From Pistricoccus aurantiacus (GTDB lineage: Bacteria > Pseudomonadota > Gammaproteobacteria > Pseudomonadales > Halomonadaceae), in the NCBI RefSeq assembly GCF_007954585.1, contig NZ_CP042382.1, forward strand, positions 2,480,001 through 2,544,000: 64,000 bases of DNA, given 5' to 3'. The notes under the pieces were generated by a model. It was not told the origin of the DNA. It did no database searches and worked only from the letters and a program-made list of their open reading frames with translations. The position numbers were made by a program, and so were the translations under genes. Below, in pieces: positions 18,351-31,684 of this stretch. Position 1 is the first letter of the stretch. Every line of letters begins with the position of its first letter.

Positions 18351-20564
18351 ATGAGCAGCGAACACGAGAATCAGGCGGATGCGACGGTTCAGGATGATGC
18401 GACGGTCGCCCGGGACGAGGCGCCGGCGGTACCCAGGCGCTCCCGAGTGCGCGAAGGGCTGCCCTTTCCCCTGGGGGCGACCTGGGATGGCCTGGGAGTC
18501 AACTTCGCGCTGTTTTCCGCCAACGCCACCAAGGTGGAGCTTTGCCTGTTCGACGAGAACGGCGAACACGAGATCGAGCGCATCGAGCTGCCGGAATTCA
18601 CCGATGAAATCTGGCACTGCTATCTGCCGGATGCCCGCCCCGGGCAGCTTTACGGCTATCGGGTTCATGGCCCCTATGCGCCGGAAGAAGGCCACCGCTT
18701 CAACCCCAACAAGCTGCTGCTGGACCCCTACGCCAAGCAGGTCGTCGGTGAAATCGAGTGGAACGAGGCGCTGTTCGGCTACACCATCGGCCATGAAGAT
18801 GGCGATCTCAGCTTCGACGAACGGGACAGCGCCCCCTACATGCCGCGCTGCAAGGTCATCGATCCGGCGTTTACCTGGGGGCGAACCCCAGACGTTCATC
18901 TCCCCGCGGATCGCACCATCATCTACGAAACCCATCCGCGGGGTTACACCATGCGCCACCCGGCGGTGCCGGAAGCCCTGCGTGGCACCTTCGCCGGGCT
19001 GATGGCCAACGACGTGGTCAAGCATATCCGTTCACTAGGAGTCACCTGCGTGGAACTGCTGCCGGTGCACGGCTTCGTGCAGGATCAGCATCTGCTGGAG
19101 AACGGTCTGCGCAACTACTGGGGCTACAACACCCTGAGCTTCTTCGCGCCCTATTCCGAATATCTCTCCGGGGACAACATCAACGAGTTCAAGGAAATGG
19201 TGGCGCGCTTCCATGCCGCCGGACTGGAGGTGATTCTCGACGTGGTCTACAACCACACCGCGGAGGGCAACGAGCTGGGGCCGACGCTATCCTTCAAGGG
19301 TATCGACAACGCCTCCTACTACCGGCTGATGCCGGAAGAAAAGCGCTATTACATCGATGACACCGGCACCGGCAACACGGTCAACCTGAGCCATCCGCGG
19401 GTGATGCAGATGGTCACGGACTCGCTGCGCTACTGGATCGAAGACATGGGGGTGGACGGCTTCCGCTTCGACCTGGCGACCATCCTGGCTCGGGAGCCCC
19501 ATGGCTTCGACGAGGGCGGCGGCTTCCTGCAGTCCGCCCGCCAGGACCCGGTGCTCAATCAGGCGAAGCTGATCGCCGAGCCCTGGGACTGCGGCCCCGG
19601 CGGCTATCAGGTGGGCAAGTTTCCCCCGGGCTGGGCGGAATGGAACGATCAGTATCGCGATACGGTGCGCGCCTACTGGAAGGGCGACGAGGGTCAGATA
19701 AGTACGCTGGCCGCGCGGCTGCTGGGTTCGCCGGATCTCTTCGATCGCCGAGGACGGCGGCCCTTCGCCTCGGTCAACTTCGTCACCGCCCACGACGGCT
19801 ATACGCTTTTCGATCTGGTCAGCTACAACGACAAGCATAACGAAGCCAACGGCGAGGACAACAACGACGGCCACGACAGCAACTTCTCCTGGAACCACGG
19901 CGAGGAAGGCCCCACGCAGAACCCGGATATCCAGGCGCTGCGCCTGCGACAGGTACGCAACTTCATCGCCACCATGCTGTTTTCCCAAGGCACGCCGATG
20001 ATTACCGCCGGGGACGAGATGCTTCGCACCCAGCAGGGCAACAATAATGCCTACTGTCAGGACAACGAGATCAGTTGGCTCGACTGGAACCTGAATCGTG
20101 ACGCCCACGAGATGATCGACTACGTGCGCCGGGTAATCGCGCTGCGCCAGCAGCATCCCATGCTGCGTCGTGGGCGTTTTCTGCATGGTGAATACAACGA
20201 GGAACTCGGTCTGCGGGAAGTGGTCTGGCTGGCGCCGAATGGCGAGGAAATGGGCGTCGAGCAGTGGGAAGACCCCCAGGCGCGCATCCTGGGTCTGCTG
20301 CTGGACGGTCGCGCCCAGCCCACCGGCATTCGTCGGGCCGGGGTGGATACCACCTTGCTGCTGCTGTTCAACGCCTCGAGCGAGTCCGTGAATTTCACCT
20401 TGCCGAACGTGCCTCGAGGCAATCGCTGGGTAGCGCGGCTGGATACCTGCCACGCCCAGGAAGAAGACCTGGGTCACTACGATTTCGACGACGCCTATCG
20501 GCTGGCGGAGCGCTCTCTGGCGTTGCTGGAACTGCAGTATGAAAAAGGAGCCTTGCGGTCATGA
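18351..20564 (+). CDS. glgX: Glycogen debranching enzyme
   Basis: A 737-aa isoamylase-type GH13_11 enzyme that hydrolyses alpha-1,6 branches, preferably short limit-dextrin branches. An N-terminal CBM48 (FPLGATWDGLGVNFALFSAN) precedes the barrel. Motifs are DVVYNHTAEGNELGPTLSFK, GFRFDLATILARE (nucleophile Asp374), LIAEPWDCGPGGYQVG (acid Glu410), and FVTAHDGYTLFD followed by the NDKHNEANGEDN loop typical of GlgX. The ATG at 18351 is preferred because AAGGA ends about 7 bases upstream; an ATG at 18345 sits too close to that site. Its last four bases overlap glgE. Confidence 0.93.
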   Translation: MSSEHENQADATVQDDATVARDEAPAVPRRSRVREGLPFPLGATWDGLGVNFALFSANATKVELCLFDENGEHEIERIELPEFTDEIWHCYLPDARPGQLYGYRVHGPYAPEEGHRFNPNKLLLDPYAKQVVGEIEWNEALFGYTIGHEDGDLSFDERDSAPYMPRCKVIDPAFTWGRTPDVHLPADRTIIYETHPRGYTMRHPAVPEALRGTFAGLMANDVVKHIRSLGVTCVELLPVHGFVQDQHLLENGLRNYWGYNTLSFFAPYSEYLSGDNINEFKEMVARFHAAGLEVILDVVYNHTAEGNELGPTLSFKGIDNASYYRLMPEEKRYYIDDTGTGNTVNLSHPRVMQMVTDSLRYWIEDMGVDGFRFDLATILAREPHGFDEGGGFLQSARQDPVLNQAKLIAEPWDCGPGGYQVGKFPPGWAEWNDQYRDTVRAYWKGDEGQISTLAARLLGSPDLFDRRGRRPFASVNFVTAHDGYTLFDLVSYNDKHNEANGEDNNDGHDSNFSWNHGEEGPTQNPDIQALRLRQVRNFIATMLFSQGTPMITAGDEMLRTQQGNNNAYCQDNEISWLDWNLNRDAHEMIDYVRRVIALRQQHPMLRRGRFLHGEYNEELGLREVVWLAPNGEEMGVEQWEDPQARILGLLLDGRAQPTGIRRAGVDTTLLLLFNASSESVNFTLPNVPRGNRWVARLDTCHAQEEDLGHYDFDDAYRLAERSLALLELQYEKGALRS

Positions 20565-22627
20565 AGACCAAGAGTATGAGTGCAGAGTTCACAAGGGCAG
20601 AGTCCAGGGATGTCTCCGATTCCCGGGAAGCCGAGACGGAAGGCCACTTGCAAGAGCATGATCTGGTTGCCGCGAAGGCGCCGCGTATCGCCATCGAAGC
20701 TGTGATGCCCGCCATCGACCAGGGGCGCTTTGCCGCCAAGGCGATCATCGATCGGCCGGTGCGGGTGACGGCGACCATCTTCGCCGACGGCCACGACGTG
20801 CTGGCGGCGGCGGTGAACTGGCAGGATGCCCAGGGTAACGCCCGCCGCGAACCGATGCAGCTGGTGCGCCCGCTGGGACTGGATGTCTGGGAGGCGAGCT
20901 TCACGCCGCGATCCCTCGGCCGGCATAGCTTTATCATCGAGGCCTGGTGGGATACCTACGGCACTTATCGCGACGAGCTTTCCAAGAAGCACCAGGCGGG
21001 GGTCAACGTCGAACTCGAACTGGAAGAGGGGCGACGGCTGCTGGTCGCCGCCTGCGAGCGAAGCGAGGCTGAACTGCGTGAAGCGCTCGAAGCGGTGCAT
21101 GAACGCTTCCAGGCCATGGGCTCCCCCAGCGAGCGAGTCGCGCTCATGCTCGCCAGGGAAACCGCGCATCTGATGGCGGAAGCGGACGCCCGGCCGCATC
21201 TGGCCCGCAGCGAAATGAGCTATCCGCTGGAAGTGGATCGACGCGAGGCGGAGTTTGCCAGCTGGTATGAACTCTTTCCGCGTTCCGAAAGCGGCGATCC
21301 TGACCGTCACGGCACCTTCAAGGATGTGCATCGCCGTCTACCGATGATTCGCGACATGGGCTTTGACGTGCTGTATTTTCCGCCCATCCATCCCATCGGC
21401 CACGCCCATCGCAAGGGACCGAACAACACCCTGGTGGCCGGGGAAAATGACCCGGGCAGCCCCTACGCCATCGGAAGCGAGGAGGGCGGCCACGAGGCGA
21501 TTCATCCGGAACTCGGCACCCGAGAGGATTTCCGCGAGCTGGTTCGCGTCGCGGCGAACCACGGTCTGGAAATCGCCCTGGATTTTGCCATTCAGTGCTC
21601 TCCGGATCATCCCTGGCTCAAGGAGCATCCGGGCTGGTTCTCCTGGCGTCCGGACGGTTCCCTGCGCTATGCGGAGAACCCGCCGAAGAAATACCAGGAC
21701 ATCGTCAACGTGGACTTCTACGCCAAGGATGCCATTCCAAGCCTATGGCTGGCGCTGAGGGATGTGGTGCAAAGCTGGGTGGACGAAGGGGTGCGCATCT
21801 TCCGGGTGGACAATCCGCACACCAAGCCGTTGCCCTTCTGGGAATGGCTGATCGCGGATATCAAGTCCCGGGACCCGGGGGTGCTGTTTCTCGCGGAGGC
21901 CTTCACCCGCCCGCCGATGATGGCGCGGCTCGGCAAGCTGGGTTTCACACAGAGCTATACCTACTTCACCTGGCGCCATACCAAGGCGGAGCTTACCGAG
22001 TATCTGACGGAACTCAACGAAGCGCCGCTCAGGGAATGCTATCGGCCGAACTTCTTCGTCAATACCCCGGATATCAATCCGTATTTCCTGCAGTCCTCCG
22101 GGCGCCCAGGATTTCTGATTCGCGCCGCCCTGGCCACCCTGGGTTCCGGCCTGTGGGGCATGTATTCCGGTTTCGAGCTCTGCGAAGGCGCCCCGGTGCC
22201 GGACAAGGAAGAGTATCTCGACTCGGAGAAGTATCAGCTGCGGGCGCGCGACTACGCGGCCCCGGGCAACATCATCTACGAGATCGCCCAGCTCAACCGC
22301 ATTCGCCGCGAGAATCCGCCGCTGCATACGCACTTGGGTATTCGCTTTCACCAAGTGGACAATCCAAGGCTGCTCTTTTTCAGCAAGGGTCTGGTCGGCA
22401 AGGAAGACCCGGTGCTGGCGGTGGTATCGCTCGATCCTTTCGAGCCCCAGGAAGGCGGCTTCGATCTGCCGCTGTGGCAGCTTGGCCTGGAGGACGACGC
22501 GAGGCTGGCGGCGGAGGATCTGATGAGCGGCCACCGCTTCCACTGGCAGGGCAGGCATCAGTGGCTGCGCCTGGAGCCGGGACAGCTGCCTTTCGCCGTC
22601 TGGCGAATCAAGCGGTCGGAAGGATAA
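20561..22627 (+). CDS. glgE: Alpha-1,4-glucan:maltose-1-phosphate maltosyltransferase
   Basis: A 688-aa GH13_3 enzyme that elongates alpha-1,4-glucan using maltose-1-phosphate, the key step of the GlgE pathway. After an N-terminal domain (about residues 40-130, starting RIAIEAVMPAIDQGRF) the barrel shows DVLYFPPIHPIG, RIFRVDNPHTKP (nucleophile Asp417), LFLAEAFTRPPMM (acid Glu446) and NTPDINPYFLQ. The 29-residue spacing between nucleophile and acid equals that in Streptomyces GlgE. The donor would come from the TreS-maltokinase fusion encoded next. The ATG overlaps the glgX stop, with AAGGAG upstream. Residues 1-35 are a charged, poorly conserved extension. Confidence 0.93.
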   Translation: MKTKSMSAEFTRAESRDVSDSREAETEGHLQEHDLVAAKAPRIAIEAVMPAIDQGRFAAKAIIDRPVRVTATIFADGHDVLAAAVNWQDAQGNARREPMQLVRPLGLDVWEASFTPRSLGRHSFIIEAWWDTYGTYRDELSKKHQAGVNVELELEEGRRLLVAACERSEAELREALEAVHERFQAMGSPSERVALMLARETAHLMAEADARPHLARSEMSYPLEVDRREAEFASWYELFPRSESGDPDRHGTFKDVHRRLPMIRDMGFDVLYFPPIHPIGHAHRKGPNNTLVAGENDPGSPYAIGSEEGGHEAIHPELGTREDFRELVRVAANHGLEIALDFAIQCSPDHPWLKEHPGWFSWRPDGSLRYAENPPKKYQDIVNVDFYAKDAIPSLWLALRDVVQSWVDEGVRIFRVDNPHTKPLPFWEWLIADIKSRDPGVLFLAEAFTRPPMMARLGKLGFTQSYTYFTWRHTKAELTEYLTELNEAPLRECYRPNFFVNTPDINPYFLQSSGRPGFLIRAALATLGSGLWGMYSGFELCEGAPVPDKEEYLDSEKYQLRARDYAAPGNIIYEIAQLNRIRRENPPLHTHLGIRFHQVDNPRLLFFSKGLVGKEDPVLAVVSLDPFEPQEGGFDLPLWQLGLEDDARLAAEDLMSGHRFHWQGRHQWLRLEPGQLPFAVWRIKRSEG

Positions 22628-22696
22628 CGAGGGTGGCCTCCATGTCAGGTCGCCGGCAAGCTGAAACTCATTAGGTAAGCAAGGGGAGCGACACCC

Positions 22697-25600
22697 ATGA
22701 TGATGGATGTGGGCAGTGCCAGCGAGGCCCTGGTAGCCACGGATTTTCTCGAGGATCCGCTGTGGTACAAGGATGCGGTCATTTATCAGGTACATGTGAA
22801 GTCGTTCTTCGATGCCAACGACGACGGCATCGGCGACTTCAAGGGCCTGATCGAAAAGCTCGATTACATTCAGAGCCTGGGAGTCAACACCATCTGGATC
22901 CTGCCGTTCTACCCCTCGCCGCGACGGGACGACGGCTACGACATCGGCGAGTACTGCAACGTCAGTCCGGATTACGGTACCCTGGAGGACGCCCGGCGCT
23001 TTATCGACGAAGCTCACGAGCGGGGGCTGCGAGTCATTACCGAGCTGGTCATCAACCACACGTCGGATCAGCACGAATGGTTCCAGCGGGCGCGTCGCGC
23101 GGAGCCGGGTTCTCCGGAACGGGATTTCTACGTCTGGTCGGACACGGATCAGGCCTATCAGGGCACGCGCATCATCTTCCTGGACACGGAAACCTCCAAC
23201 TGGACCTGGGATCCGGTAGCGGGTGCCTACTTCTGGCATCGCTTCTATTCCCACCAGCCTGACCTCAACTTCGACAATCCTCGGGTACTCGAGGAGGTCA
23301 TCAAGGTAATGCGCTACTGGCTCGACATGGGGATCGACGGTCTGCGTCTGGACGCCATTCCTTATCTCATCGAGCGAGAAGGCACCAACAACGAGAACCT
23401 GCCGGAAACCCACGAAGTGCTGAAGAAGATTCGCGCGGTGGTGGACGAGCACTACCCGGATCGCATGCTGCTGGCAGAGGCCAACCAGTGGCCGGAGGAT
23501 ACCCGCCCTTATTTTGGCGGTAATGAGAGCGGCGAGGGCGACGAATGCCACATGGCGTTTCACTTTCCGCTGATGCCGCGCATGTACATGGCACTCGCCC
23601 AGGAAGATCGCTTCCCGATCACGGATATCCTGCGCCAGACCCCGGAGATTCCGCCCAACTGTCAGTGGGCGATCTTCCTGCGCAATCACGACGAGCTGAC
23701 CCTGGAGATGGTCACGGACAAGGAGCGGGACTATCTGTGGAATCACTACGCCGCGGATCGTCGGGCACGTATCAACCTGGGCATTCGTCGCCGGCTCGCG
23801 CCGCTTCTCGAACGGGATCGGCGGCGTATCGAGCTGCTCAATAGCCTGCTGCTTTCCATGCCCGGCACGCCGGTGCTGTATTACGGCGACGAGATCGGCA
23901 TGGGGGACAATATCTATCTCGGCGACCGAGATGGAGTGCGTACCCCCATGCAGTGGTCCATGGACCGCAACGGCGGTTTCTCCCGGGCTGACCCGGCAAA
24001 GCTGGTGCTACCGCCGATCATGGATCCGCTGTATGGCTTCCAGGCGATCAACGTGGAAGCCCAGACCCGGGACCCGCACTCGCTGCTGAACAACATGCGC
24101 CGGCTCTTGACGGTACGCGGGCAGCACCGCGCCTTCAGCCGCGGCGGTCTGCAACTATTGTCGCCAAGCAATCGCCATATCCTGGCCTATCTGCGAGAGC
24201 TCCCCGGTGACGACGAGAACTCCAGCAACGCGACGCTCTTGTGCGTGGCCAACGTGGCGCGCAACGCCCAAGCGGTGGAGCTGGATCTGTCCGACTTCGC
24301 CGGCCAGGTGCCGGTGGAAATGCTCGGCGGCAGCGCCTTTCCTCCCATCGGCCAACTGCCGTATCTGCTGACCCTGCCGCCCTACGGCTTCTACTGGTTC
24401 CAGCTATCGTCCAGTACCGCCATGCCGGAGTGGTATACGCCCCAGCCGGAGCCGATGCCGGATTACGTGACCTTGATCGTCAAGCGCCGTCTCGAGGAAA
24501 TTCTCTCCGACCGACCGCGCCAGCTGCTGGAGCGGGACACCCTGCCCAACTACCTGCCCAAGCGGCGCTGGTTCGCCGCCAAGCAGGCGCGCATTGAGGG
24601 AGTGGAGCTGCTTTATGTGGCGCGCATGCAAGGCGCTAAGCGTCCGATGCTGCTCTGCGAGCTGGAGGTGCGTCATGCTCAGGGTAGCGATCGCTACCAG
24701 CTGCCGCTTACCTTCCTGGCGGAAGACGAGCAGAGCAAGGCGTTGCCGCAGCAGCTGGCGCTGGCTCGGGTGCGGCGCATGAATCAGGTGGGATTGCTTA
24801 CGGATGCCCTGACCCTGGACGATTTCGCCCTGGGGGTGCTCGAGGCGATGCGCCGATCCGCCAGCCTCGACTACCGTATCGAAGGCGATGGCACCGCGGG
24901 CCAGATTCGCTTTATCCCCACCGCGCTGCTGTCCGAACTCGAGCTTTCCGAGGAGCCGCAGGTCACCCAGCAATCCGCAGAGCAGTCCAACAGCACCGTG
25001 ATCATCGATCGCAAGCTCGTGCTCAAGCTGTTTCGCCGGGTCGAGCCGGGCTACCACCCGGAGGCGGAGATCGGCCGCTATCTCAGCGAGGCGGGCTACG
25101 CCAACACCGCGCCGCTGTATGGCGAGGTCACCCGCTTCATCCACGATAGCGGAGAAGGAGCGGACACTCAGCAGTCGCTGATGATCCTGCAGGGCTTTAT
25201 CGCCAATCAGGGGGACGCCTGGTCCTGGACCCGCAACGGACTCGAGCGGGCGATTCGCGAAACGGCGGAGTATCAGCGTGAGATGGCAGAGCTCACCCGC
25301 GAAGCGGCGGATGAACAAGTCGAGGAAGCGCAGGGCTTCGGCGCCCTGGACGAGCTGATCGGTTTTGCCGCCACTCTCGGCCAGCGGCTGGGCGAGCTGC
25401 ATCAGGTGCTGGGGGCGGCCACGACCCACCCCGCCTTTGCCCCGGAGTGGGCGGATCAGACCCGGGTCGTCGAATGGAGCCGCCGGGTGCATCGCCAGGT
25501 CGAAAACGCCTTCGATCTGCTGGCGGAGCATCGCGAGCGGGTGCCCGCCGCGGATCGAGAGCTGCTGGAAATGCTGCTTGCCCAACGTTATGCCCTGCTG

Positions 25601-26125
25601 GAAGCCATTGATCCTTTGGCTCGCCAGGCGGAGGGAAGCCTCTTGACCCGCATCCACGGCGACCTGCATCTCGGCCAGGTGCTGGTAGCCCACGACGATG
25701 CCTTCATCATCGATTTCGAAGGCGAGCCGGCGCGCACTCTGGAGGAGCGACGCATCAAGGACAGCCCCCTGCGGGACGTGGCGGGCATGCTGCGCTCTTT
25801 CGATTACGCCGGGGCGAAGCTCGAGGACGTGATTTCCGGCGAGGTGGACGACACCTTGCTGGCGGCAGGCCAGGAGGTGCTGGAGCGCTATCTGCTCGAC
25901 GGCAAGGAGGCGTTTCTGACCGCCTACTGGCAGGTGACCGTAGGGCTGGAACATCGCTGGCAGGCGGAGGGCGGCGCGTTTGCCGCGCTTTCACTCTTCG
26001 TGCTGGAAAAGGCTGCCTACGAGATCGCCTACGAGGTGGCCAATCGCCCGGACTGGCTGAACGTGCCGCTGCGCGGACTGATGGCCATTGCCGAGCAAAT
26101 GATTCAAGGAGGAGTGCATGACTGA
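22697..26125 (+). CDS. treS: Trehalose synthase-maltokinase fusion
   Basis: An 1142-aa bifunctional protein. The N-terminal half (residues 1-560) is a GH13 trehalose synthase that isomerises trehalose and maltose: [21 protein letters not shown] (Asp219), [11 protein letters not shown] (Glu261) and [12 protein letters not shown] (Asp332). The C-terminal half (from about 600) is a maltokinase with an aminoglycoside-phosphotransferase-like fold: [10 protein letters not shown], then [14 protein letters not shown] as the catalytic loop and [15 protein letters not shown] as the metal-binding DFG equivalent. It would turn trehalose into maltose and then maltose-1-phosphate for GlgE without releasing maltose. 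It starts at the first of three ATGs, after AAGGGGAG. The 69-base gap before it is the second largest in the operon. Confidence 0.93.
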   Translation: MMMDVGSASEALVATDFLEDPLWYKDAVIYQVHVKSFFDANDDGIGDFKGLIEKLDYIQSLGVNTIWILPFYPSPRRDDGYDIGEYCNVSPDYGTLEDARRFIDEAHERGLRVITELVINHTSDQHEWFQRARRAEPGSPERDFYVWSDTDQAYQGTRIIFLDTETSNWTWDPVAGAYFWHRFYSHQPDLNFDNPRVLEEVIKVMRYWLDMGIDGLRLDAIPYLIEREGTNNENLPETHEVLKKIRAVVDEHYPDRMLLAEANQWPEDTRPYFGGNESGEGDECHMAFHFPLMPRMYMALAQEDRFPITDILRQTPEIPPNCQWAIFLRNHDELTLEMVTDKERDYLWNHYAADRRARINLGIRRRLAPLLERDRRRIELLNSLLLSMPGTPVLYYGDEIGMGDNIYLGDRDGVRTPMQWSMDRNGGFSRADPAKLVLPPIMDPLYGFQAINVEAQTRDPHSLLNNMRRLLTVRGQHRAFSRGGLQLLSPSNRHILAYLRELPGDDENSSNATLLCVANVARNAQAVELDLSDFAGQVPVEMLGGSAFPPIGQLPYLLTLPPYGFYWFQLSSSTAMPEWYTPQPEPMPDYVTLIVKRRLEEILSDRPRQLLERDTLPNYLPKRRWFAAKQARIEGVELLYVARMQGAKRPMLLCELEVRHAQGSDRYQLPLTFLAEDEQSKALPQQLALARVRRMNQVGLLTDALTLDDFALGVLEAMRRSASLDYRIEGDGTAGQIRFIPTALLSELELSEEPQVTQQSAEQSNSTVIIDRKLVLKLFRRVEPGYHPEAEIGRYLSEAGYANTAPLYGEVTRFIHDSGEGADTQQSLMILQGFIANQGDAWSWTRNGLERAIRETAEYQREMAELTREAADEQVEEAQGFGALDELIGFAATLGQRLGELHQVLGAATTHPAFAPEWADQTRVVEWSRRVHRQVENAFDLLAEHRERVPAADRELLEMLLAQRYALLEAIDPLARQAEGSLLTRIHGDLHLGQVLVAHDDAFIIDFEGEPARTLEERRIKDSPLRDVAGMLRSFDYAGAKLEDVISGEVDDTLLAAGQEVLERYLLDGKEAFLTAYWQVTVGLEHRWQAEGGAFAALSLFVLEKAAYEIAYEVANRPDWLNVPLRGLMAIAEQMIQGGVHD

Positions 26126-28364
26126 TACAGCCGCCGGAACCCAATCCACCCGCCAGCCTGGCATCCGCCCGGCGCAGGACCCGGCGTTGCGACTCTCACC
26201 GGACGACGCGGAGGCGCTATGTCGGGGCACCCATGCCAATCCCTTCGCGGTACTCGGGCTTCACGGGGACGAGAACGGCTGGGTGCTGCGGGCGTTTCTT
26301 CCCGGTGCCATCGGCGTCGATGTGCTGGATCGGGACGGCGACGAGCTGCGCTGCAGCCTGACCCAGATTCAGGTGCCGGGGCTGTTCGCCGCTCGGCTGC
26401 CTCACGGCGCGCCTTACTATCTGCGTATTCGCTGGGTGGACGGCGAGCAGGAAACCGAGGATCCCTACGCCTTTGGCCTCCTGCTCGGCGAGATGGATCT
26501 CTACCTGATCGGCGAGGGCACGCACCGACACCTGGGCCATTGCCTGGGCGCCCAGCCCATGAGCATCGACAGCGTGGAAGGGGTGCGTTTCGCGGTCTGG
26601 GCTCCCAACGCCCGACGGGTTTCCGTGGTGGGAGAATTCAACCGCTGGGACGGGCGGCGTCATCCCATGCGGCTGCGCCATCCCGCCGGGGTCTGGGAGC
26701 TGTTCATTCCCCGGCTCGGCCCGGGCACGGTGTACAAGTACGAGCTGATCGATGCCCAGGGAGCGCCGCGACTCAAGGCGGACCCGGTGGCTCTGGCGGC
26801 CCAGACGCCGCCGCGGACCGCCTCCGTGGTGGCGGATACCACGCCCTTCGAGTGGAGCGATGAAGGCTGGCTCGCCGGCCGCGGCAAACGCCAGGCGCCG
26901 GACCGGCCCATGACCATCTATGAGGTGCACGCCGCTTCCTGGCGCAAGCACGGCGGCGACAACGGCGAGATCTATTCCTGGCAGGACCTGGCGGATCAAC
27001 TGGTGCCCTACGTCAAGGAGATGGGCTTCACCCACCTGGAGCTGCTGCCGATCATGGAGCATCCCTTCGGCGGCTCCTGGGGCTATCAGCCCCTGGGCCA
27101 GTTCACTCCCAGCGGACGCTTCGGCGATTCCAAGGGCTTCGCCGCCTTCGTCGATGCCTGCCACCGGGCGGAAATCGGCGTGATCCTTGACTGGGTGCCG
27201 GCGCACTTCCCCACGGACGAGCACGGCCTGGCGCGCTTCGACGGCACCGCCCTGTACGAATACGCCCATCCCTTCGAGGGTTTCCATCAGGACTGGAATA
27301 CCTATATCTACAATCTGGGGCGGCGCGAGGTGCACGGCTTCCTGCTGGCCTCGGCGCTGCACTGGCTGCGCCATTTCCACGTGGACGCCCTGCGAGTGGA
27401 CGCGGTGGCCTCGATGCTCTATCGGGATTATTCCCGCCAGCCAGGAGAATGGATACCCAACAAGCACGGCGGTCGCGAGAACCTCGAGGCCATTGATTTC
27501 CTGCGCCATCTCAACCAGGTGGTGAAGGAAGAGGCGCCGGGAGCGGTGGTGATCGCCGAGGAATCCACTGCCTGGCCCGGGGTCACCAAGCCGGTGGAGG
27601 AAGACGGCCTGGGATTCGCCTACAAGTGGAACATGGGCTGGATGCACGACACCCTGTCCTATATTTCCACGGACCCGCTGTATCGCAGCCACGATCATCA
27701 CAACATGACCTTTCCGCTGGTCTATGCGTTTTCCGAGCGCTTCGTGCTGCCGATTTCCCACGACGAAGTGGTGCACGGCAAGGGCTCGCTGATCAACAAG
27801 ATGCCCGGCAACGACTGGGAGCGCTTCGCCAACCTGCGTGCCTATCTCAGCGTGATGTGGACCCAGCCCGGCAAGAAGCTCTTGTTCATGGGCTGCGAGC
27901 TGGCCCAGTGGCGAGAATGGAGCCATGACCGGGAACTCGACTGGTTTCTGCTGGAGGAACCGCGCCATCAAGGGGTGCTGAACCTGGTGCGGGATCTCAA
28001 CCGGCTTTATCGTGACCACCCCGCCCTGCACGAGCTAGATACCGAGCCTACCGGCTTCACTTGGGTGGTGGGAGACGACAGCGCCAACAGCGTTTTCGCC
28101 TGGCTGCGCTGGAGCCGCGACGGGCAACCGCTGCTGGTGGTCGCCAACCTGACTCCGGTGCCGCGCTATCAGTATCGGCTCGGGGTCCCTTACCTAGGCG
28201 AATGGCAGATGACGTTCAACAGCGACGCCGGTTGCTACGGCGGCTCCAACCAGGGCGAAAGCGAAGTGATCAACGCGGAAGACCAGCCCCTGCACGGCCA
28301 GGCCGCCAGCTTGACCCTGACCCTGCCGCCGCTGGGGGTGCAGATATTGGGGTTGGGTAATTGA
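26118..28364 (+). CDS. glgB: 1,4-alpha-glucan branching enzyme
   Basis: A 748-aa GH13_9 enzyme that makes alpha-1,6 branches. It has two N-terminal carbohydrate/E-set modules ([31 protein letters not shown]) and the barrel [16 protein letters not shown]. Nucleophile Asp428 is in LRVDAV, acid Glu481 in IAEEST and Asp549 in [12 protein letters not shown]. These are each exactly 23 residues later than in E. coli GlgB, so the active site is complete. The C-terminal beta domain is intact. Its start overlaps the treS stop by 8 bases, after AAGGAGG. It is the last gene of the operon, and its stop lies only 4 bases from the convergent ligB stop, with no hairpin terminator between them. Confidence 0.95.
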   Translation: MTDTAAGTQSTRQPGIRPAQDPALRLSPDDAEALCRGTHANPFAVLGLHGDENGWVLRAFLPGAIGVDVLDRDGDELRCSLTQIQVPGLFAARLPHGAPYYLRIRWVDGEQETEDPYAFGLLLGEMDLYLIGEGTHRHLGHCLGAQPMSIDSVEGVRFAVWAPNARRVSVVGEFNRWDGRRHPMRLRHPAGVWELFIPRLGPGTVYKYELIDAQGAPRLKADPVALAAQTPPRTASVVADTTPFEWSDEGWLAGRGKRQAPDRPMTIYEVHAASWRKHGGDNGEIYSWQDLADQLVPYVKEMGFTHLELLPIMEHPFGGSWGYQPLGQFTPSGRFGDSKGFAAFVDACHRAEIGVILDWVPAHFPTDEHGLARFDGTALYEYAHPFEGFHQDWNTYIYNLGRREVHGFLLASALHWLRHFHVDALRVDAVASMLYRDYSRQPGEWIPNKHGGRENLEAIDFLRHLNQVVKEEAPGAVVIAEESTAWPGVTKPVEEDGLGFAYKWNMGWMHDTLSYISTDPLYRSHDHHNMTFPLVYAFSERFVLPISHDEVVHGKGSLINKMPGNDWERFANLRAYLSVMWTQPGKKLLFMGCELAQWREWSHDRELDWFLLEEPRHQGVLNLVRDLNRLYRDHPALHELDTEPTGFTWVVGDDSANSVFAWLRWSRDGQPLLVVANLTPVPRYQYRLGVPYLGEWQMTFNSDAGCYGGSNQGESEVINAEDQPLHGQAASLTLTLPPLGVQILGLGN

Positions 28365-28368
28365 AAGT

Positions 28369-30544
<2,176 letters not shown>

Positions 30545-30548
<4 letters not shown>

Positions 30549-30847
30549 GAATCCGTCTCGCCCAACATGTCGCGCACGCTATCGATCAGGCCATCGGCGA
30601 TCTTGTCCGCGCGAATCTCGAGGCGGCCCTCGCTGATCGCCTGGCGAACTCCCGCCACTCGGGCGGTATCGATATCCTGGCTGGCGTTGGTTGACGCCTG
30701 ACTCAAGCGGGTGACGGACGCTTGATTCCGCGGGGCGCTCGCGGCGCCGGAATCATTGACAGCGCCGCCCGAATTGGTGGTGTTGGTCGGTTTGACCTGT
30801 TCCGTCTGAGGAGAGCGCGGAAGGGTAGGATTGCTGGTTATTTTCAC
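30545..30847 (-). CDS. flgM: Anti-sigma-28 factor FlgM
   Basis: A 100-aa protein that holds FliA (sigma-28) inactive until it is exported through the completed hook. The disordered Asn/Thr/Ser-rich N-terminus is followed by the sigma-binding helices (DTARVAGVRQAISEGRLEIR, then ADKIADGLIDSVRDML). It has its own near-consensus sigma-28 promoter, so it is subject to FliA autoregulation. It also follows flgA and can be read from that promoter. Confidence 0.92.
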
Positions 30848-30879
30848 GGAAACTGCCTCGTCGAAGATGCTTGTTCAGC

Positions 30880-30906
30880 CTATCGGCACGGCAAAGGCAA
30901 ACTTTA
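30880..30906 (-). promoter_or_regulatory. Sigma-28 (FliA) promoter of flgMN
   Basis: On the minus strand TAAAGTTT (30906-30899), an 11-base spacer and GCCGATAG (30887-30880) match the E. coli FliA consensus TAAAGTTT-N11-GCCGATAA in 15 of 16 positions. The element lies between flgA and flgM, 33 bases before the flgM start. Confidence 0.9.
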
Positions 30907-30911
30907 ATCCT

Positions 30912-31628
30912 TTAAAAACCAACGGCGACCCGCTGCGGCCCGACCACTATGGCGTCGAGGATTTCTCGTCGGGAAAGCCGTACCCGAATCGTCTCGCCGT
31001 GACCCCCATCTTCCAGCGCTTCGCCTTCCCGGGAAACCCGAAACCCGCGCCCCCTGGCTTCCACGCTGACCCGCTGGCCACGCAGCACCGAAGGAATTTC
31101 CCGCACCTGATGCTCGTTCAGGGTCGTGCCAGCGCGCAGAGAACGGGTGGCCTGCAGACCAATCAGCTTTCGAGCATCCATGACCGTATAGGGCGGCAAC
31201 TGGCTCAGATCGCCCTGGCGGCTTCCCAGCATGGCTTCGGTGATGCGCTGACCGGCATCGATATCCGTGGCGGTGACCGGGTAGCTGCCGAAGACCTGGA
31301 TATTCGCCTGAAGATAGCGCACCTGGCGACCGTCGGCGCCGCAGCGCACCCCCACGGAAACCCGCCCCCAGCGTCGTGATGAAGCATTGGGAAAAAACGC
31401 CGACGGGCTCTCGCAGGCGGGCAGCGTCGCCCGGGGCGGAATCACTTCGATATTGATTTCGTCTCCCAGCCCCTGGCTTTGCTCGTAAAGAAATCCTTGT
31501 ACCGCCTCGATCACCGCCGGCTGGGCCGCCTGAGCGGAAAACGTGACGAACATGATCGCCAGCGCCAGAAAAAACCGATCGGGCGCGGTGCGATCTAGCG
31601 CAGCTTTTATTCGGCGGGGCATCGACAT
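30912..31628 (-). CDS. flgA: Flagellar P-ring assembly chaperone FlgA
   Basis: A 238-aa periplasmic chaperone for FlgI polymerisation around the rod. A signal sequence (FFLALAIMFVTFSAQAA) is followed by an N-terminal domain with two cysteines and the SAF/ChapFlgA domain (YPVTATDIDAGQRITEAML; RAGTTLNEHQVREI; GETIRVR). It starts at ATG 31628; a second ATG two codons later is possible. It is divergent from flgB. Confidence 0.92.
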   Translation of the reverse strand: MSMPRRIKAALDRTAPDRFFLALAIMFVTFSAQAAQPAVIEAVQGFLYEQSQGLGDEINIEVIPPRATLPACESPSAFFPNASSRRWGRVSVGVRCGADGRQVRYLQANIQVFGSYPVTATDIDAGQRITEAMLGSRQGDLSQLPPYTVMDARKLIGLQATRSLRAGTTLNEHQVREIPSVLRGQRVSVEARGRGFRVSREGEALEDGGHGETIRVRLSRREILDAIVVGPQRVAVGF

Positions 31629-31684
31629 CCGTTTTCATCTCTTGAGGAAGGTCAGAGGATTCTACGTCTCATGGGTTTGGCGCA

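Noticed and set aside
17340-19025. 561-codon minus-strand frame opposite treY, the DUF2934 gene and glgX
   Set aside because: It crosses three well-supported genes, and its low-complexity Leu/Gly stretches arise from the repetitive Lys/Ala tail of the DUF2934 gene.
21743-23746. 667-codon minus-strand frame opposite glgE and treS
   Set aside because: It is antisense to two genes with complete catalytic motifs and has no domain of its own.
24404-25954. 516-codon minus-strand frame opposite the maltokinase half of treS
   Set aside because: It is antisense to clear kinase motifs and has no ribosome site or family match.
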